Notes: generated from the sequence alone by a model not told the origin. A stretch of DNA of 47,374 nt from Pseudomonadota bacterium (GCA_017464085.1 JAFUEE010000137.1:1-47374); one strand, 5' to 3'. Numbered from the stretch's first letter, positions 16,301-24,751 are shown. Made by a program: numbers and translations.

Positions 16301-17785
16301 CATGCAGCGGACATCGCCAACGGCCGAACAGAAGGCTTCAAGGCGCTCGCCGATTCCATTCAGAAACTCGCTTCTGAAGGCACCAAGACGGCAGTCGTCT
16401 CTTCCTATCAGACGACAGAAGACGGCGACCGAGTCAAAGTCTCCATGACGCTTAAACCTCAGGACAGCGCACGAAATGACTTCGCGCTTCGTCAGAATAC
16501 CGGCATGGCTTACAAGCCTGCCGCGCTCCGGAATGAGACTGCCGCACCTGAAATCGGTGCGTCGCTCAACATCCAAAACGCTTCTGTCCGCAGCGCGCTC
16601 TCCGGTGTCGACACTTTCGTGCCTGTCAGTGCTGGCGCCAATATCGGGACGGTCCAATCAGCCGCCCAGGGTCGTGACGCGGTGCGCATGACGCTTTCCA
16701 AGCTCGGCGCATCCTTCACGGAAACATCCGCTCAGGATATGTCGGATCGCTTCAGACTCACGATCGGAGGCGTGGATTTCGACATGTCCTCCAGCTCTTT
16801 CGTTCAAATGCTTGCCAAACCGGCGATTTCCTCGGCATCGTTCTCCGCGCCCTCTCTCGTCAATGCGGACAACATCCTGTTCTCCGGCTATGCAACGCTT
16901 CTCAACGAGCACGGCGGTCAGCATACGCTCAAGAGCCTGCGGCAAGCCTATGTCGACTCGGTCGCACGCGCAGGCCAGCTGAGCGCGCACAGCGAAGTCG
17001 GATTCAGCACGCAGAGCTTTGCCAATGTTCTCGGGATCTCCCCAGAATTTGTTGCCCCCAAAGCAGCGCCCGCGCAAGTCTCCGCTCCTGCACAAGCCGC
17101 TCAGACATCCGCCATGCAGCAGGAAGTCTCATTCGCGAATGATCTCGTTTCCAAGACCATGCCCGTGGATGCCTCTTCCAGCCTCAGCACTGAAAACTTT
17201 GCCTGGGTCTCCAACGAGCTCCGCGCATCGTCCGCTCAGCGCTCCGGCAGCATGCAGCAGATTTCTCAGACTGCCGAACCGCAACCCCAGCTTCTCAACA
17301 GGATCGACAATCTCCTCGACTACGTCGAGAATGTCAGCGAGCGCAACGTCGGCGTGTTCTCCACCGACGATACGGTCCGGGTCCTGCTTGAAGCCATGCC
17401 GATGGAAGGCTCCCTCGGGAACAAAGGCCTTCCCAAATGGCGCCAGAAGAGCACTCCGGCGACTCGCATGGTCGAAGCACGCGAGCTGCGCGATGCCCTC
17501 GCAAAGATCGGTGCCACGCCGATCCAGGGCGTACAGCGCTTCTCCAATAAGCAGTACGTCAGCCCGAACCTGATCCAGCAGCAGGCAAACACTGCACCGC
17601 TCTTCAGCGGCGGCGGCGAGGGTGCCATCACCCCGAGCGCATCAGCCAACGCAAGTTCGGCAGGCAGCGCAGAATTTGACAATTCTTCAATCGCAGATGA
17701 AGATCTGCAGTTCATCGCGGAAGAAGTTTTCCATAAAATCGAAGAGAGTCTCAACGAAGAACATCAGCGTAGGAGGTCAGAATAA
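13349..17785 (+). CDS. Giant Ala/Ser-rich helical protein, tape-measure candidate
   Basis: This 1478-residue protein lies between the tube and the adaptor genes. It has no signal peptide or membrane helix and is predicted to be mostly helical. Two related units of about 80 residues sit near 368-450 and 482-565; both contain ALSxxxxxxxSxVxS, then AARW/TLRW and a final LKDAGIV / LKQAGII. Near 910-940 is a short repeat of the type EQLKAVSAGQIS. A conserved-looking charged tail (FHKIEESLNEEHQRRR) closes it. Length, helicity and position fit a tape-measure protein, but a lumen cargo or scaffold is possible and I recognise no catalytic motif. GGAGAAGAG precedes the ATG; its stop overlaps the next start (TAATG). 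Confidence 0.75.
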   Translation: MSNDRHLKIEDGTIGSLFRRVTLASIGLESMDDVTEQSFEVIDRADAFAARLLGGVSSVMPKIDSERLGTQATDLAEHIYSGMSGLNGPKSATDLGDWQYWLDAALLMLFDEDEDEESMAVSGKAQSTKAISRTSVRTTPEAIRTQVAALRKSGITPAMLQSMPQPVKRKLVQEMKASQEHKAGEKQQAQNAATLAEKMISALNAAKPGFATQIAGDTSSIEKIFARSSRQNFASHMADKATQVGSFLSQNASVSAEANTLAQKWSDAVRVLSTQSHVEMSTVREMLSSLDRLETLGAVTHEQAQEFRKAGGAYTRRVLMDEIAHDTTAILGRLESMSQTAPNAGTPLVSARALSIESPLSHDFVKNSLAALSAHLADFNSAVSSRVYTDGESAATLRWSRAADRFTRLQGMSDDVDRVLLRDIVESANSLKDAGIVPASFVSSILKAVPAETHQARNASMLSSIESKLGTVELSPVALRQTINALSGRITELSSIVASHVSKNGSTDAAARWIQTAEKFAQLPALSDESARTVLKEILEGAQDLKQAGIITESAASEIAKGIPGAVRHSTAHTETASAVATNSSRLLGSMASRIENSVSRLVRDFVKSGANTKGIETFVTDIRQMLSTGNEATGSAVSQPQAASVIEAICSRLDEFAESAASSVSTYGYDDIATEGAFVSVAEPVSSEVEGVQSAKTLRTIQDKLQNEIRAAQAKAEAEFKSALEAQKSVNAAVSQSGLKLLAESSGDFSAEQIRAMLPMVGEDKKQTLEATARLLEQRQAQLNAFQKQMSVVENTLKLSSELRKAAAGSNTVRMDDIRVNTGYLSSLGSSMASYARMRSNVQNIQFARTESLIQPESRMDKMLSLIKPVESKLSTASATPHAANAAFQQLSSTEVMIGYDELVPSSLEWLKSISPEQLKAVSAGQISALSAEQLKAVSAGQISSLSPEQIAKLTASAAEQRYPVSVNADLSVMLGTRKSFALHAADIANGRTEGFKALADSIQKLASEGTKTAVVSSYQTTEDGDRVKVSMTLKPQDSARNDFALRQNTGMAYKPAALRNETAAPEIGASLNIQNASVRSALSGVDTFVPVSAGANIGTVQSAAQGRDAVRMTLSKLGASFTETSAQDMSDRFRLTIGGVDFDMSSSSFVQMLAKPAISSASFSAPSLVNADNILFSGYATLLNEHGGQHTLKSLRQAYVDSVARAGQLSAHSEVGFSTQSFANVLGISPEFVAPKAAPAQVSAPAQAAQTSAMQQEVSFANDLVSKTMPVDASSSLSTENFAWVSNELRASSAQRSGSMQQISQTAEPQPQLLNRIDNLLDYVENVSERNVGVFSTDDTVRVLLEAMPMEGSLGNKGLPKWRQKSTPATRMVEARELRDALAKIGATPIQGVQRFSNKQYVSPNLIQQQANTAPLFSGGGEGAITPSASANASSAGSAEFDNSSIADEDLQFIAEEVFHKIEESLNEEHQRRRSE

Positions 17786-18768
17786 TGAGTACAGACAATG
17801 CCGCAATGGCCAAATTAGCACTAATCCCCATTGAAGGTGACAACACAGCCCCCATCTTCACTATGTACAACCCCAAAGAGCTGAGCTTCACAAAGTCAGT
17901 CGGCTGGACCGATGACAGCGTCGGCTGCGGCACAGACTTCCCGGCGATCTATTTCACCGCCGGCAAAGCCATCACCGCCAGCATTGAGCTCTTCTTTGAC
18001 TTCTATGAGCAGAAAGGCGATGTCCGCGGCGTCGTCAGCCAGCTCATCCACCTCTGCGAAATCCAGCCAATCAAGGGCAAAGAGAAACGTCCGCCCCAGG
18101 TCATGCTCGTCTGGGGTGCCGGCTCCCCCATCGGCTCCAAGGATTTCCTCTGCGTCGTCGAACAGGTCGTGCCCAAGTACACGATGTTCCTGAGCAACGG
18201 CACGCCCTGCCGCGCCTCCGTCACCGTCAACCTCAAGCAGGCCGAGATCATCGGCACGCAGACGATGAACGACAAAGGTGAGCTGCAGCGCGAATATGAC
18301 ACGGACAATATGACCGTGGCACAGGCTGCCGATATCCCGGGCATGAGAGAGAAAATTGAAGAAAGCGGCGGCAAAATCGAAGACAAGAGCACCTGGCCTT
18401 CACATGTCGCCCTCGGCAATTCTAAAACCGACTCCAATATCTCAATCACCAATACGGTCAATGTTGATGCACAGGCCAATGCCGAAGCGACTGCCACGGC
18501 CACCGGCGGAGGCAACACCACAAATATCTACAATGGCGGCGACACCATCAACAACGGTGGAGACACCAATATCTACAATGGCGGCGATTATATTGGCCCA
18601 AGCGGCGGCGTGGTCGGCGACTACAGCTACGGTTATGGCATGCCAATTGGAGTCGTCCCCGTCGTGCCGGTCGTCCCGGTCGTCCCGGTCGCACCGCTTC
18701 CCCCGCCCCCCAAGGGTCATGACAACGAAGACTGGCAGTATGGCAGCGGCAAAGGCAAGGTTGACTGA
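17785..18768 (+). CDS. Baseplate adaptor of Pvc7/Afp7 type, without LysM
   Basis: The first about 190 residues match the family named contractile injection system tube protein (gp53/Afp7-like), which joins the tube to the hub: FTMYNPKELSFTKSVGW, FFDFYEQKGDVRGVV and PPQVMLVWG. In that family a LysM domain usually follows. Here the region is replaced by an Asn/Gly-rich repeat (NIYNGGD twice, near 247-270), a Gly/Tyr stretch, four VVP units and a Pro run. No LysM is seen. The ATG overlaps the stop of the giant protein, so the two are coupled. The low-complexity tail might bind the hub or the cell wall. Confidence 0.85.
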   Translation: MSTDNAAMAKLALIPIEGDNTAPIFTMYNPKELSFTKSVGWTDDSVGCGTDFPAIYFTAGKAITASIELFFDFYEQKGDVRGVVSQLIHLCEIQPIKGKEKRPPQVMLVWGAGSPIGSKDFLCVVEQVVPKYTMFLSNGTPCRASVTVNLKQAEIIGTQTMNDKGELQREYDTDNMTVAQAADIPGMREKIEESGGKIEDKSTWPSHVALGNSKTDSNISITNTVNVDAQANAEATATATGGGNTTNIYNGGDTINNGGDTNIYNGGDYIGPSGGVVGDYSYGYGMPIGVVPVVPVVPVVPVAPLPPPPKGHDNEDWQYGSGKGKVD

Positions 18769-18796
18769 TATCACCTCTCCCTAAACCAGCCGGCAT

Positions 18797-18824
18797 CTCT
18801 CAGGCGCGGCAACACGCCTGAGAG
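18797..18824 (+). other. Intra-operon hairpin
   Basis: CTCTCAGGCG pairs perfectly with CGCCTGAGAG (10 bp) around an 8-nt loop, between the adaptor and hub genes. There is no T run, so it is more likely a processing or stability element than a terminator. Confidence 0.6.
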
Positions 18825-18867
18825 CGCCACTAAAATCTCAACGATTTAAACCCCAAAGGAGGGTGTT

Positions 18868-19956
18868 ATGTCGCGTATTAAAACACCTGATTTTACCCTG
18901 ACTATCGGAACATTCGATTTCGGCAATGATGAAAAACTGAAAAAGCTGGTCAATGAGATCGATGTCGATCTGGTCTCCGACGGCGCCAGCTCATTCAAAG
19001 TCGTCCTCGACGACCGCGAAGCCCCCTTCTCGGATCTCGAAAAGGAAATCAAAGAGGGCATGTCAGTCTCCATCGGGCTCGGCTATGCCGACACCGGCGT
19101 CGATCAGCTGTTCGAAGGCATCGTCACCGGCGTCAACACCGCACGCAAAGAATTCCAGCGCAAGATCTATGTCGTCACTGGCTATGACGGACTTCAGGCG
19201 CTCACGCGCGGCCGCAAACGCCGTTCGTGGGAAGAGATCAAGGATTCGGACCTCGCCGGCATCATCGCAAACGAATGCGGCCTTCAGCCCGATACAGACG
19301 ATTCCGAGATCATTCATCCCTATGTCGTCCAGAACAACGTCACCAACCTCTCCTTCCTCATGGAACGCGCCAAGCGCATCGGCTTCGAAGTCAAGGTCGA
19401 AGAACGCCGGCTCGTCTTCAAAAAGCCCAAACGCACCGAAGACTGCGGCGTCATCCTCACCTGGGACGGCACGCGCATGAAAGAGCCGAACACCAGCATC
19501 CTTCAGCGCTGCGACTTCGACACTTCCACCATGGGCGTCGTCAAGAAAGTCATCGTCCGTTCCTATGACCCCAAGACCGCTCAGCCGATCATCGGCACCG
19601 CAGAAGCCATCGACGGCGATACCATGGGCGGCAAGACGAACGCCGGCGATGCAGCCGCCGCGAACAACCCCGACACCACAATCCAGATCAGCGACCAGCC
19701 CGTCGCCAGCCAGGAAGAGGCCGAGAAACTCGCTCAGTCCATCCTCAACCAGAAGGCCGGCGAATATATGACCGGACGCGGACGCTGCGAAGGCAACGGC
19801 AAGCTCGCTGTCGGTCGCAAAGTCAATATCCAGGATGTCGGCGAAGGCGTTAAAGGCGATTATTATCTCACCTCTGCCAAACACTCCTTCAAGACCGGTC
19901 ACGGACACGGCTTCGGCTACTGGACTGATTTCACAATCTCCAGAACAGGCCACTGA
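18868..19956 (+). CDS. Baseplate hub protein, phage late control D/gp27 type
   Basis: This 362-residue protein resembles phage late control gene D, gp27 and the N-terminal part of VgrG/Afp8, which form the trimeric hub at the tip end of the tube. It shows DRYAP-like strands in DDREAPFSDLEKEIKEGMSV, then GLGYAD..LFEGIVTGVNT and the YVVTGYDGLQALTRGR motif, and ends with QDVGEGVKGDYYLTSAKH. The gp5/OB-fold and needle expected in Afp8 are absent, so the spike must be another protein, not seen in this window. AAAGGAGGG is a strong ribosome-binding site. A strong terminator follows, so this is the last gene of the first locus. Confidence 0.9.
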   Translation: MSRIKTPDFTLTIGTFDFGNDEKLKKLVNEIDVDLVSDGASSFKVVLDDREAPFSDLEKEIKEGMSVSIGLGYADTGVDQLFEGIVTGVNTARKEFQRKIYVVTGYDGLQALTRGRKRRSWEEIKDSDLAGIIANECGLQPDTDDSEIIHPYVVQNNVTNLSFLMERAKRIGFEVKVEERRLVFKKPKRTEDCGVILTWDGTRMKEPNTSILQRCDFDTSTMGVVKKVIVRSYDPKTAQPIIGTAEAIDGDTMGGKTNAGDAAAANNPDTTIQISDQPVASQEEAEKLAQSILNQKAGEYMTGRGRCEGNGKLAVGRKVNIQDVGEGVKGDYYLTSAKHSFKTGHGHGFGYWTDFTISRTGH

Positions 19957-19971
19957 TCCGCTTCTTTACCT

Positions 19972-19998
19972 AGCCGCATGCAAATGCGGCTTTTTTTT
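19972..19998 (+). terminator. Terminator of the first injection-system locus
   Basis: AGCCGCAT-gcaa-ATGCGGCT followed by a run of T. An 8-bp GC-rich stem with a tetraloop, 15 nt after the hub stop. Confidence 0.95.
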
Positions 19999-20031
19999 AT
20001 TTTTGGCGAGCCTGTTTCACACGGCCCGCAC

Positions 20032-20061
20032 GGCGCGCTTTTGCTTCGCAATACGCGCGCC
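20032..20061 (+). repeat. Palindrome family copy 3
   Basis: GGCGCGC, TTTTGC, TTC, GCAATA, bulged C (20054), GCGCGCC. One T-T mismatch in the inner stem; otherwise the same architecture as the other copies. Confidence 0.65.
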
Positions 20062-20149
20062 GCAGGCGCGGCTTCCGGCGTTGCCGGTACGCCGCGCTCA
20101 CTCCGTGCCTGCGACCGCCTGCGGATGCAGACACATGCGCCCGATACCG

Positions 20150-20779
20150 TCAGGTCCCGCAGACAGCCAGCGCAGGCTCGCCGCGCTGTACGCGCGCATC
20201 CGGCAGGTTGATCGCCTGCTCGCGCTTTGCAAGGCCGATCAGCGTCTCGATGCACTTGCGCACCTTCTTGACCGACACATCCAAGCGCTTCGCAATCTCA
20301 GACACACCCTGATGCTGAATCAGCCCCATCAAGACCTGAGCCTCAAGACGCCCCTCCACGACATTCAGGAGATGCTCGATCTCCAGACGGTCGAGAACGG
20401 CATCATAGCCGCCGCAAGCCCTCAGATCCATGTCCTGAACGCTGTCAATGACATGCACGAGATCATGCGGGTCATAGCTCTCAAATGTGGGCGTTTCCAC
20501 CGACTTGCGCGACCTGTCACGCTGTATGCCCATCATCTCAAGGCTCCCGGTAAGGATATAGAGATAGACATACCTGCGCACAAAAGAATCGAACGTCGGG
20601 CTCTCGGGCTCCACACGGTCAAGGCCGTGTATCACGCCGAGCCAGCCATACCCCTGCAAGTCACACAACGGGACAGACTCAAACCTGCGGTGCAGGATTC
20701 CCGCATAACCGTCCCTGATGCGTTTCAACTCGACAAGATGTTCCTTAATGTACGCATTTCTCTCTTCAACATTAAACAT
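20150..20779 (-). CDS. Divergent sigma-70-like transcription factor
   Basis: The 209-residue protein has the order of a two-domain sigma factor. A region 2-like segment (LQGYGWLGVIHGLDRVEPES, then FDSFVRRYVYLYILTGSL) matches the G-x-I-G-L-x-x-A-x-D-x-F pattern of helices 2.1-2.4. A C-terminal helix-turn-helix (QGVSEIAKRLDVSVKKVRKC) matches region 4. Region 3 is missing. AAGGAAAAG before the ATG at 20779 sets the start; the upstream open frame is unlikely to be translated. It lies on the opposite strand between the two injection-system loci, so it may control them. The family call is fairly sure, the regulon is guesswork. Confidence 0.7.
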   Translation of the reverse strand: MFNVEERNAYIKEHLVELKRIRDGYAGILHRRFESVPLCDLQGYGWLGVIHGLDRVEPESPTFDSFVRRYVYLYILTGSLEMMGIQRDRSRKSVETPTFESYDPHDLVHVIDSVQDMDLRACGGYDAVLDRLEIEHLLNVVEGRLEAQVLMGLIQHQGVSEIAKRLDVSVKKVRKCIETLIGLAKREQAINLPDARVQRGEPALAVCGT

Positions 20780-21545
20780 AATTCTTTTCCTTGTAATCAG
20801 AGATTTACATAAAGCCCGGCCCAGGCCAGACCGGACCTGTCCGCTGCATACACGTTCAGGCCGCCCACGATTTATCCTCATGGCGTTATAAAGAATGAAT
20901 CCCCTCCTGGGATTCAGACAGTTCCACCGCCGCACATCCAATGGGCGCCCCGCAGTCACACTTGTTCGTCCCCGGGCATAAGCCGGGGCTCCTAATACAG
21001 CACGCTCATAGGCATATCCCTCCATGGCAGAATTACTTTACACGCGGTCCTGTCCCGCCGGCCCTGCACCAGCGCCCTAGACCATGCACCAGATACAGCA
21101 CGGCTCTGGCGTTCCAGCGCAGAACACCCAATTCACATTCCGCCTTCAGCGCAACCTCATGCCCGGCGTGCGAACACAGACAACACGCACAAGCCTCCGT
21201 ACCTGAAATGCGGAGATCTATCTCTTTCCAGAAAGCCGCAGCCGCTCACTCGAATGGCTCGCGGCTTCAGAAAAGCGGCCCGCTTTTCTGTCTGGAAAAG
21301 CCGGTCATCTCCCCTGTCCTCGGACACATCAAAAACTGCTCGACACTCATCGGCGGGCCCTCCATGGTCTGCCTCTATGGGTTTCGTTCATGCTCACGCA
21401 TTTTGAAAAATAAAAGCTATATTCACTATACAGGCATTCTGACAAAAATTACACCATTATTTCACAATATTTTGACATTTTTTGCAACCATTCTTCACCC
21501 CCAATAAAACTGCCAGTCATACCGCATACCAAATAGCGCGAACCG

Positions 21546-21562
21546 TATCGGCAAAGCCGATA
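21546..21562 (-). repeat. Palindrome family copy 4
   Basis: On the minus strand TATCGGC, TTT, GCCGATA, followed by the usual C. The outer GC-rich arms are degenerate. Confidence 0.6.
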
Positions 21563-21570
21563 GGAGAGCG

Positions 21571-21604
21571 CGCGCGGCGTATCGGCAAAGCCGATAGACG
21601 CGCG
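21571..21604 (-). repeat. Palindrome family copy 5
   Basis: The inner part is identical to copy 4 (TATCGGC, TTT, GCCGATA), with outer GCGCG/CGCGC arms and the bulged C. Copies 4 and 5 are 34 bp apart, suggesting local duplication. Confidence 0.65.
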
Positions 21605-21767
21605 TAAAAAAAGCGCCAGAAACGTTCAGCGCAAACAGACGGCATACACGCCAGGTCCATCCGCCCCCCTCCTCGAAGTTTTTTTGCACTTTGCGCCAAG
21701 TCGCGTTACATAATGATATCCGGTCGTTTTTCGGCCGCAGATTTTCATCAACGACGCACAAATAGCG

Positions 21768-24416
21768 ATGCGAAAGAAAATAGCGATCCTATCCGCAGTC
21801 ATCCTGGGCATTCTCCTATTGCTCGCGGCCGCGTATCTAGCCGGCAGACATATCGCGACAAAGCGGCTCACCGAAAAGCTTCAGTCCAAGCTTCCATCCT
21901 TCGACATCACCGTGTCTGACACGGGCATCACAGGCCGGCCAGATTGCCTGAGGTCAGTCCGCCTCACCCGTCCAGGCGCTGAGCTCACCGCTGAAGACGT
22001 CTGCCTTGAAAGCGGGATGCTGTCTGTTCTCGGAAAAAGCATCGAAGCCTCAAGCCGCCTGATCACTGCAAAAATAGATGCCGACACATACCGGAATGCG
22101 CGCGCGGACAAGCACGCCACCATAAGCTCAGACAGCGGCAGCACTGCTTCAGCAAAACTCCGCGCGGAACGGGTCGAGATGTCCCTCACTGCCGGCGGTC
22201 GGCATGCCGTGCTGAGCGCTGAAAAAACTGAAGTCGGCTATGCCTCAGGAGAAATTTCGGGCAGCGCCAAAATCACAGTCAATGAGACTGCCGGGCTTCC
22301 ATTCGACATGAGCGGCCTGAAGCCCTTCGAGCTTTCGCTGGAAGGAAACATCCGAGAAAAACGCGCCGCCCTCGGAATCACCCCCGAAACGCCCTATGCA
22401 TCGTCCCTATCCATCAAGGATGTCCGCACGGCATTCAGCTTCGCCATGCTGCGCATCGCCTATGCGCCCGACAACCTATCCGCTGCGCTTTCAGACGCTA
22501 CAGTCGCCTTTCCAGACCATCCGGAAACTGCCCGGCTTGGCATCCATACGCTCACGCTCGAAATTGCCCCAAACGAACCAAACATCGTCCGGCGCATCGA
22601 CATATCCGGCCCTCACCTCGATGTGAGCCTCAAGGCGCTGATGCAAAATCCCAAAATAGCGGACAACCCTGTGCTGAAAGACCTGCTCGGCTTCTGGAAA
22701 CAGGATGCGGGCGCCTATCTGGGAAGCGCGCCGAACAAGTCAGTCCGGCGAGCGGATGTCAAGCGCCCCAAGCCCCCCGTGCGCAAGAATCCGATCTCAC
22801 GTGAAAAAATTTCTTCCTTCAAATCATTTCTGAACGAAATGCAGCAGAAGCTCCAGCAGCTTCCCGCGATCGAGATCAGCAACGGCACGATAGATGTAGA
22901 CAACGGAGGCCAGCACCTCATCCTCAGGGATCTCGATTTCAGCACATCGGAAATCGTTCGCGACGCCCAGGACATGCAGATCAAGTTCAGGGCACGCGAA
23001 GCGATGGCGACACTGGACCTCAGCTTTGACGCGGAAAGCAGCTACCCGTCCCTCGGCCTCACCCTCAGCGCGCTGCCATCTGACGCGTTCCTGCGCATCC
23101 TCAACCTGCCCGTGCCTGAGAACAGCTCCGGCACGATCGACCTTCGCGCGACGCTCGCTCTCAAGGACGACAGCGTGACCCTGGAAAGCACGGCCGGCAT
23201 GCACGGATTCGCGTTCTACGTCCCCGAAGTCAGCCCCAACATCGTCCACGACATCAACCTGGACATCCGGCTCGGCGCGGAATACGCATTCAGCTCGGAC
23301 AAGCTCGAGATCGGCAGTCTTTCGATCACCTCCGGCCCAGTCACGGCAGACGGTCACATCCGGATCCGCGACGTGAGAAGCAATCCCGTGATCGAATTCG
23401 AGCTCGGCGCCCGAGACGTGCCATGCGCGGACATCGCCAAAGCAATCCCCCCCGGCCTGCTGCCGACAATCACAGACATCGCGCTGGCCGGGACATCCGT
23501 TTCGCCCAAAATCACAGGCACGATCCCGTGGAAAGACCCGCTCACGGCGAAACTCAAGGAAACAGGCTTCGACGACAGCTGTCTCCCCGTCCGCGTCCTC
23601 CCGCACATGCCGGAGCGCCTGAACGCCCCTGATTTCATCCACACGACGGACTACACTTATTTTACCGACAGCATCAGCGTTGGCCCCGGGACTTCCAGCT
23701 ACACTCGCTTGGCATCGATCCCGCCCTATGTAAAGGCCGCGATGTTCCTGACAGAGGACAAACGCTTCTTCGACCATGGCCCGCTTCGCATCGCATTCAT
23801 AGAGCGCGCGCTACGCCTCAATCTCAACCAGCGCCGCTACGTGTACGGCGGCTCGACGATCGCGCAGCAGCTGACGAAAAACCTGTTTCTGAACCGGAAC
23901 AAGAATCTCGCGAGAAAGCTTGAAGAGGCGTTCATCGCCTGGAGGATGGTGACAGTCGTCCCCAAATCGCGCATATTCGAGCTATACGTGAACGTGATCG
24001 AATTCGGCCCCGACATCTACGGAATCCGCCATGGCGCCGAATTCTATTTCGGCAAAAGGCCAGAAGCGCTCGAACCGCTGGAGGGCGCGTTCCTGGCATC
24101 GCTCAAGGTGGCGCCGTCCAAAGGCGGCCGCCTATACAAGAACGGCTTTCCCGGAGGCGGAGGCTGGTGGAAGAAGCGCCAGCGCTACATCCTCAAGGTT
24201 CTGGCGGAAAACGGTTACATCAGCGTTGCGGACGTGATCGGGGCCTACGACTGGGTACCGAAATTCGACTACCCGAAGCACCCGGGCGACAGCCGCCATG
24301 CCTGGCTTCGCCAGTACGGAGAATACCTGAAAAAATCGGACAAAAGTCCCCATATTTCCGATGAAGATAGCGAGCGGAAAGAAAACGAAGCGTCGCGTCT
24401 CAAAATAGAGGACTGA
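21768..24416 (+). CDS. AsmA-like / GT51 peptidoglycan transglycosylase fusion
   Basis: This 882-residue protein begins with a signal anchor (ILSAVILGILLLLAAAYLAG, residues about 7-26). A long AsmA/TamB-like beta region fills roughly 30-620. A GT51 domain follows from about 640: YVKAAMFLTEDKRFFDH with catalytic Glu near 662, GGSTIAQQLTKNLFLNR near 700 and ELYVNVIEFG near 740. GT51 enzymes polymerise glycan strands from lipid II. No penicillin-binding domain follows, so it is monofunctional. No clear ribosome-binding site precedes the ATG. It stands between the two injection-system loci, on their strand. Whether it works with them or merely sits there is unknown. Confidence 0.85.
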   Translation: MRKKIAILSAVILGILLLLAAAYLAGRHIATKRLTEKLQSKLPSFDITVSDTGITGRPDCLRSVRLTRPGAELTAEDVCLESGMLSVLGKSIEASSRLITAKIDADTYRNARADKHATISSDSGSTASAKLRAERVEMSLTAGGRHAVLSAEKTEVGYASGEISGSAKITVNETAGLPFDMSGLKPFELSLEGNIREKRAALGITPETPYASSLSIKDVRTAFSFAMLRIAYAPDNLSAALSDATVAFPDHPETARLGIHTLTLEIAPNEPNIVRRIDISGPHLDVSLKALMQNPKIADNPVLKDLLGFWKQDAGAYLGSAPNKSVRRADVKRPKPPVRKNPISREKISSFKSFLNEMQQKLQQLPAIEISNGTIDVDNGGQHLILRDLDFSTSEIVRDAQDMQIKFRAREAMATLDLSFDAESSYPSLGLTLSALPSDAFLRILNLPVPENSSGTIDLRATLALKDDSVTLESTAGMHGFAFYVPEVSPNIVHDINLDIRLGAEYAFSSDKLEIGSLSITSGPVTADGHIRIRDVRSNPVIEFELGARDVPCADIAKAIPPGLLPTITDIALAGTSVSPKITGTIPWKDPLTAKLKETGFDDSCLPVRVLPHMPERLNAPDFIHTTDYTYFTDSISVGPGTSSYTRLASIPPYVKAAMFLTEDKRFFDHGPLRIAFIERALRLNLNQRRYVYGGSTIAQQLTKNLFLNRNKNLARKLEEAFIAWRMVTVVPKSRIFELYVNVIEFGPDIYGIRHGAEFYFGKRPEALEPLEGAFLASLKVAPSKGGRLYKNGFPGGGGWWKKRQRYILKVLAENGYISVADVIGAYDWVPKFDYPKHPGDSRHAWLRQYGEYLKKSDKSPHISDEDSERKENEASRLKIED

Positions 24417-24751
24417 ATTACCCAGGCATATGCAAAACGGGGTGGTCGCAAACTCCCCACCCCATCGCGACGGCAGATCTTATCGAAGCCTCATGTCCTT
24501 ATTTTTCGGACATTTTAAAAATATTTTAACAAAAAACGCAGATGGCACGTCTTTCGCACATATAGGGGCATGCGGAAACGCTGAGTGAGGTCGGAAGGCA
24601 TCGCTCAGGATTTCCGGGCTCGGAAAAAATGATTTTTCCGGTGAAATTCGTTGACAACATAAGGTTGCATAGGTTACCAATAGGATGCATGGCGAATAAG
24701 TCTTCGGAGAGCGGAGAAAGTTTTCCGCTCTGAACCTGAGGGAGAAGTCAA
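24417..24751 (+). other. Intergenic leader of the second injection-system locus
   Basis: It contains a hairpin GGGGTGG/CCACCCC (about 24439-24465) without a T run, a TTGACA box at 24651-24656, and a perfect 8-bp stem AGAGCGGA/TCCGCTCT (24708-24731) close to the first gene. No gene is seen. Confidence 0.5.
24651..24680 (+). promoter_or_regulatory. Candidate promoter of the second injection-system locus
   Basis: A consensus TTGACA at 24651-24656 is followed 17-18 nt later by a weak -10 (TTACCA or TACCAA). The poor -10 suggests an activated promoter or an alternative sigma factor. It lies about 75 nt upstream of the GTG start. Confidence 0.35.

Larger units (their letters stand above)
20780..21767. 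other. Large divergent intergenic region, no gene seen
   Basis: Almost 1 kb separates the sigma-like gene from the transglycosylase gene. An open frame at 20941-21507 (plus) has poor codon bias and no ribosome-binding site and is not accepted. The right part (about 21400-21500) is AT-rich. Palindromes lie at 21546-21562 and 21580-21596. An untranslated RNA is possible but no recognised family is seen. Confidence 0.5.

Noticed and set aside
10774..19956. Type VI secretion system
   Set aside because: The sheath is a single-chain phage-type sheath, not TssB/TssC, and no TssJLM membrane complex or ClpV is present.
20941..21507. 188-codon plus-strand open frame
   Set aside because: It has no ribosome-binding site, irregular codon use and a low-complexity product; it lies across the sigma-gene leader.
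22824..23777. 317-codon minus-strand open frame
   Set aside because: It is antisense to the well supported AsmA/GT51 gene and reflects its codon bias; no domain is seen.
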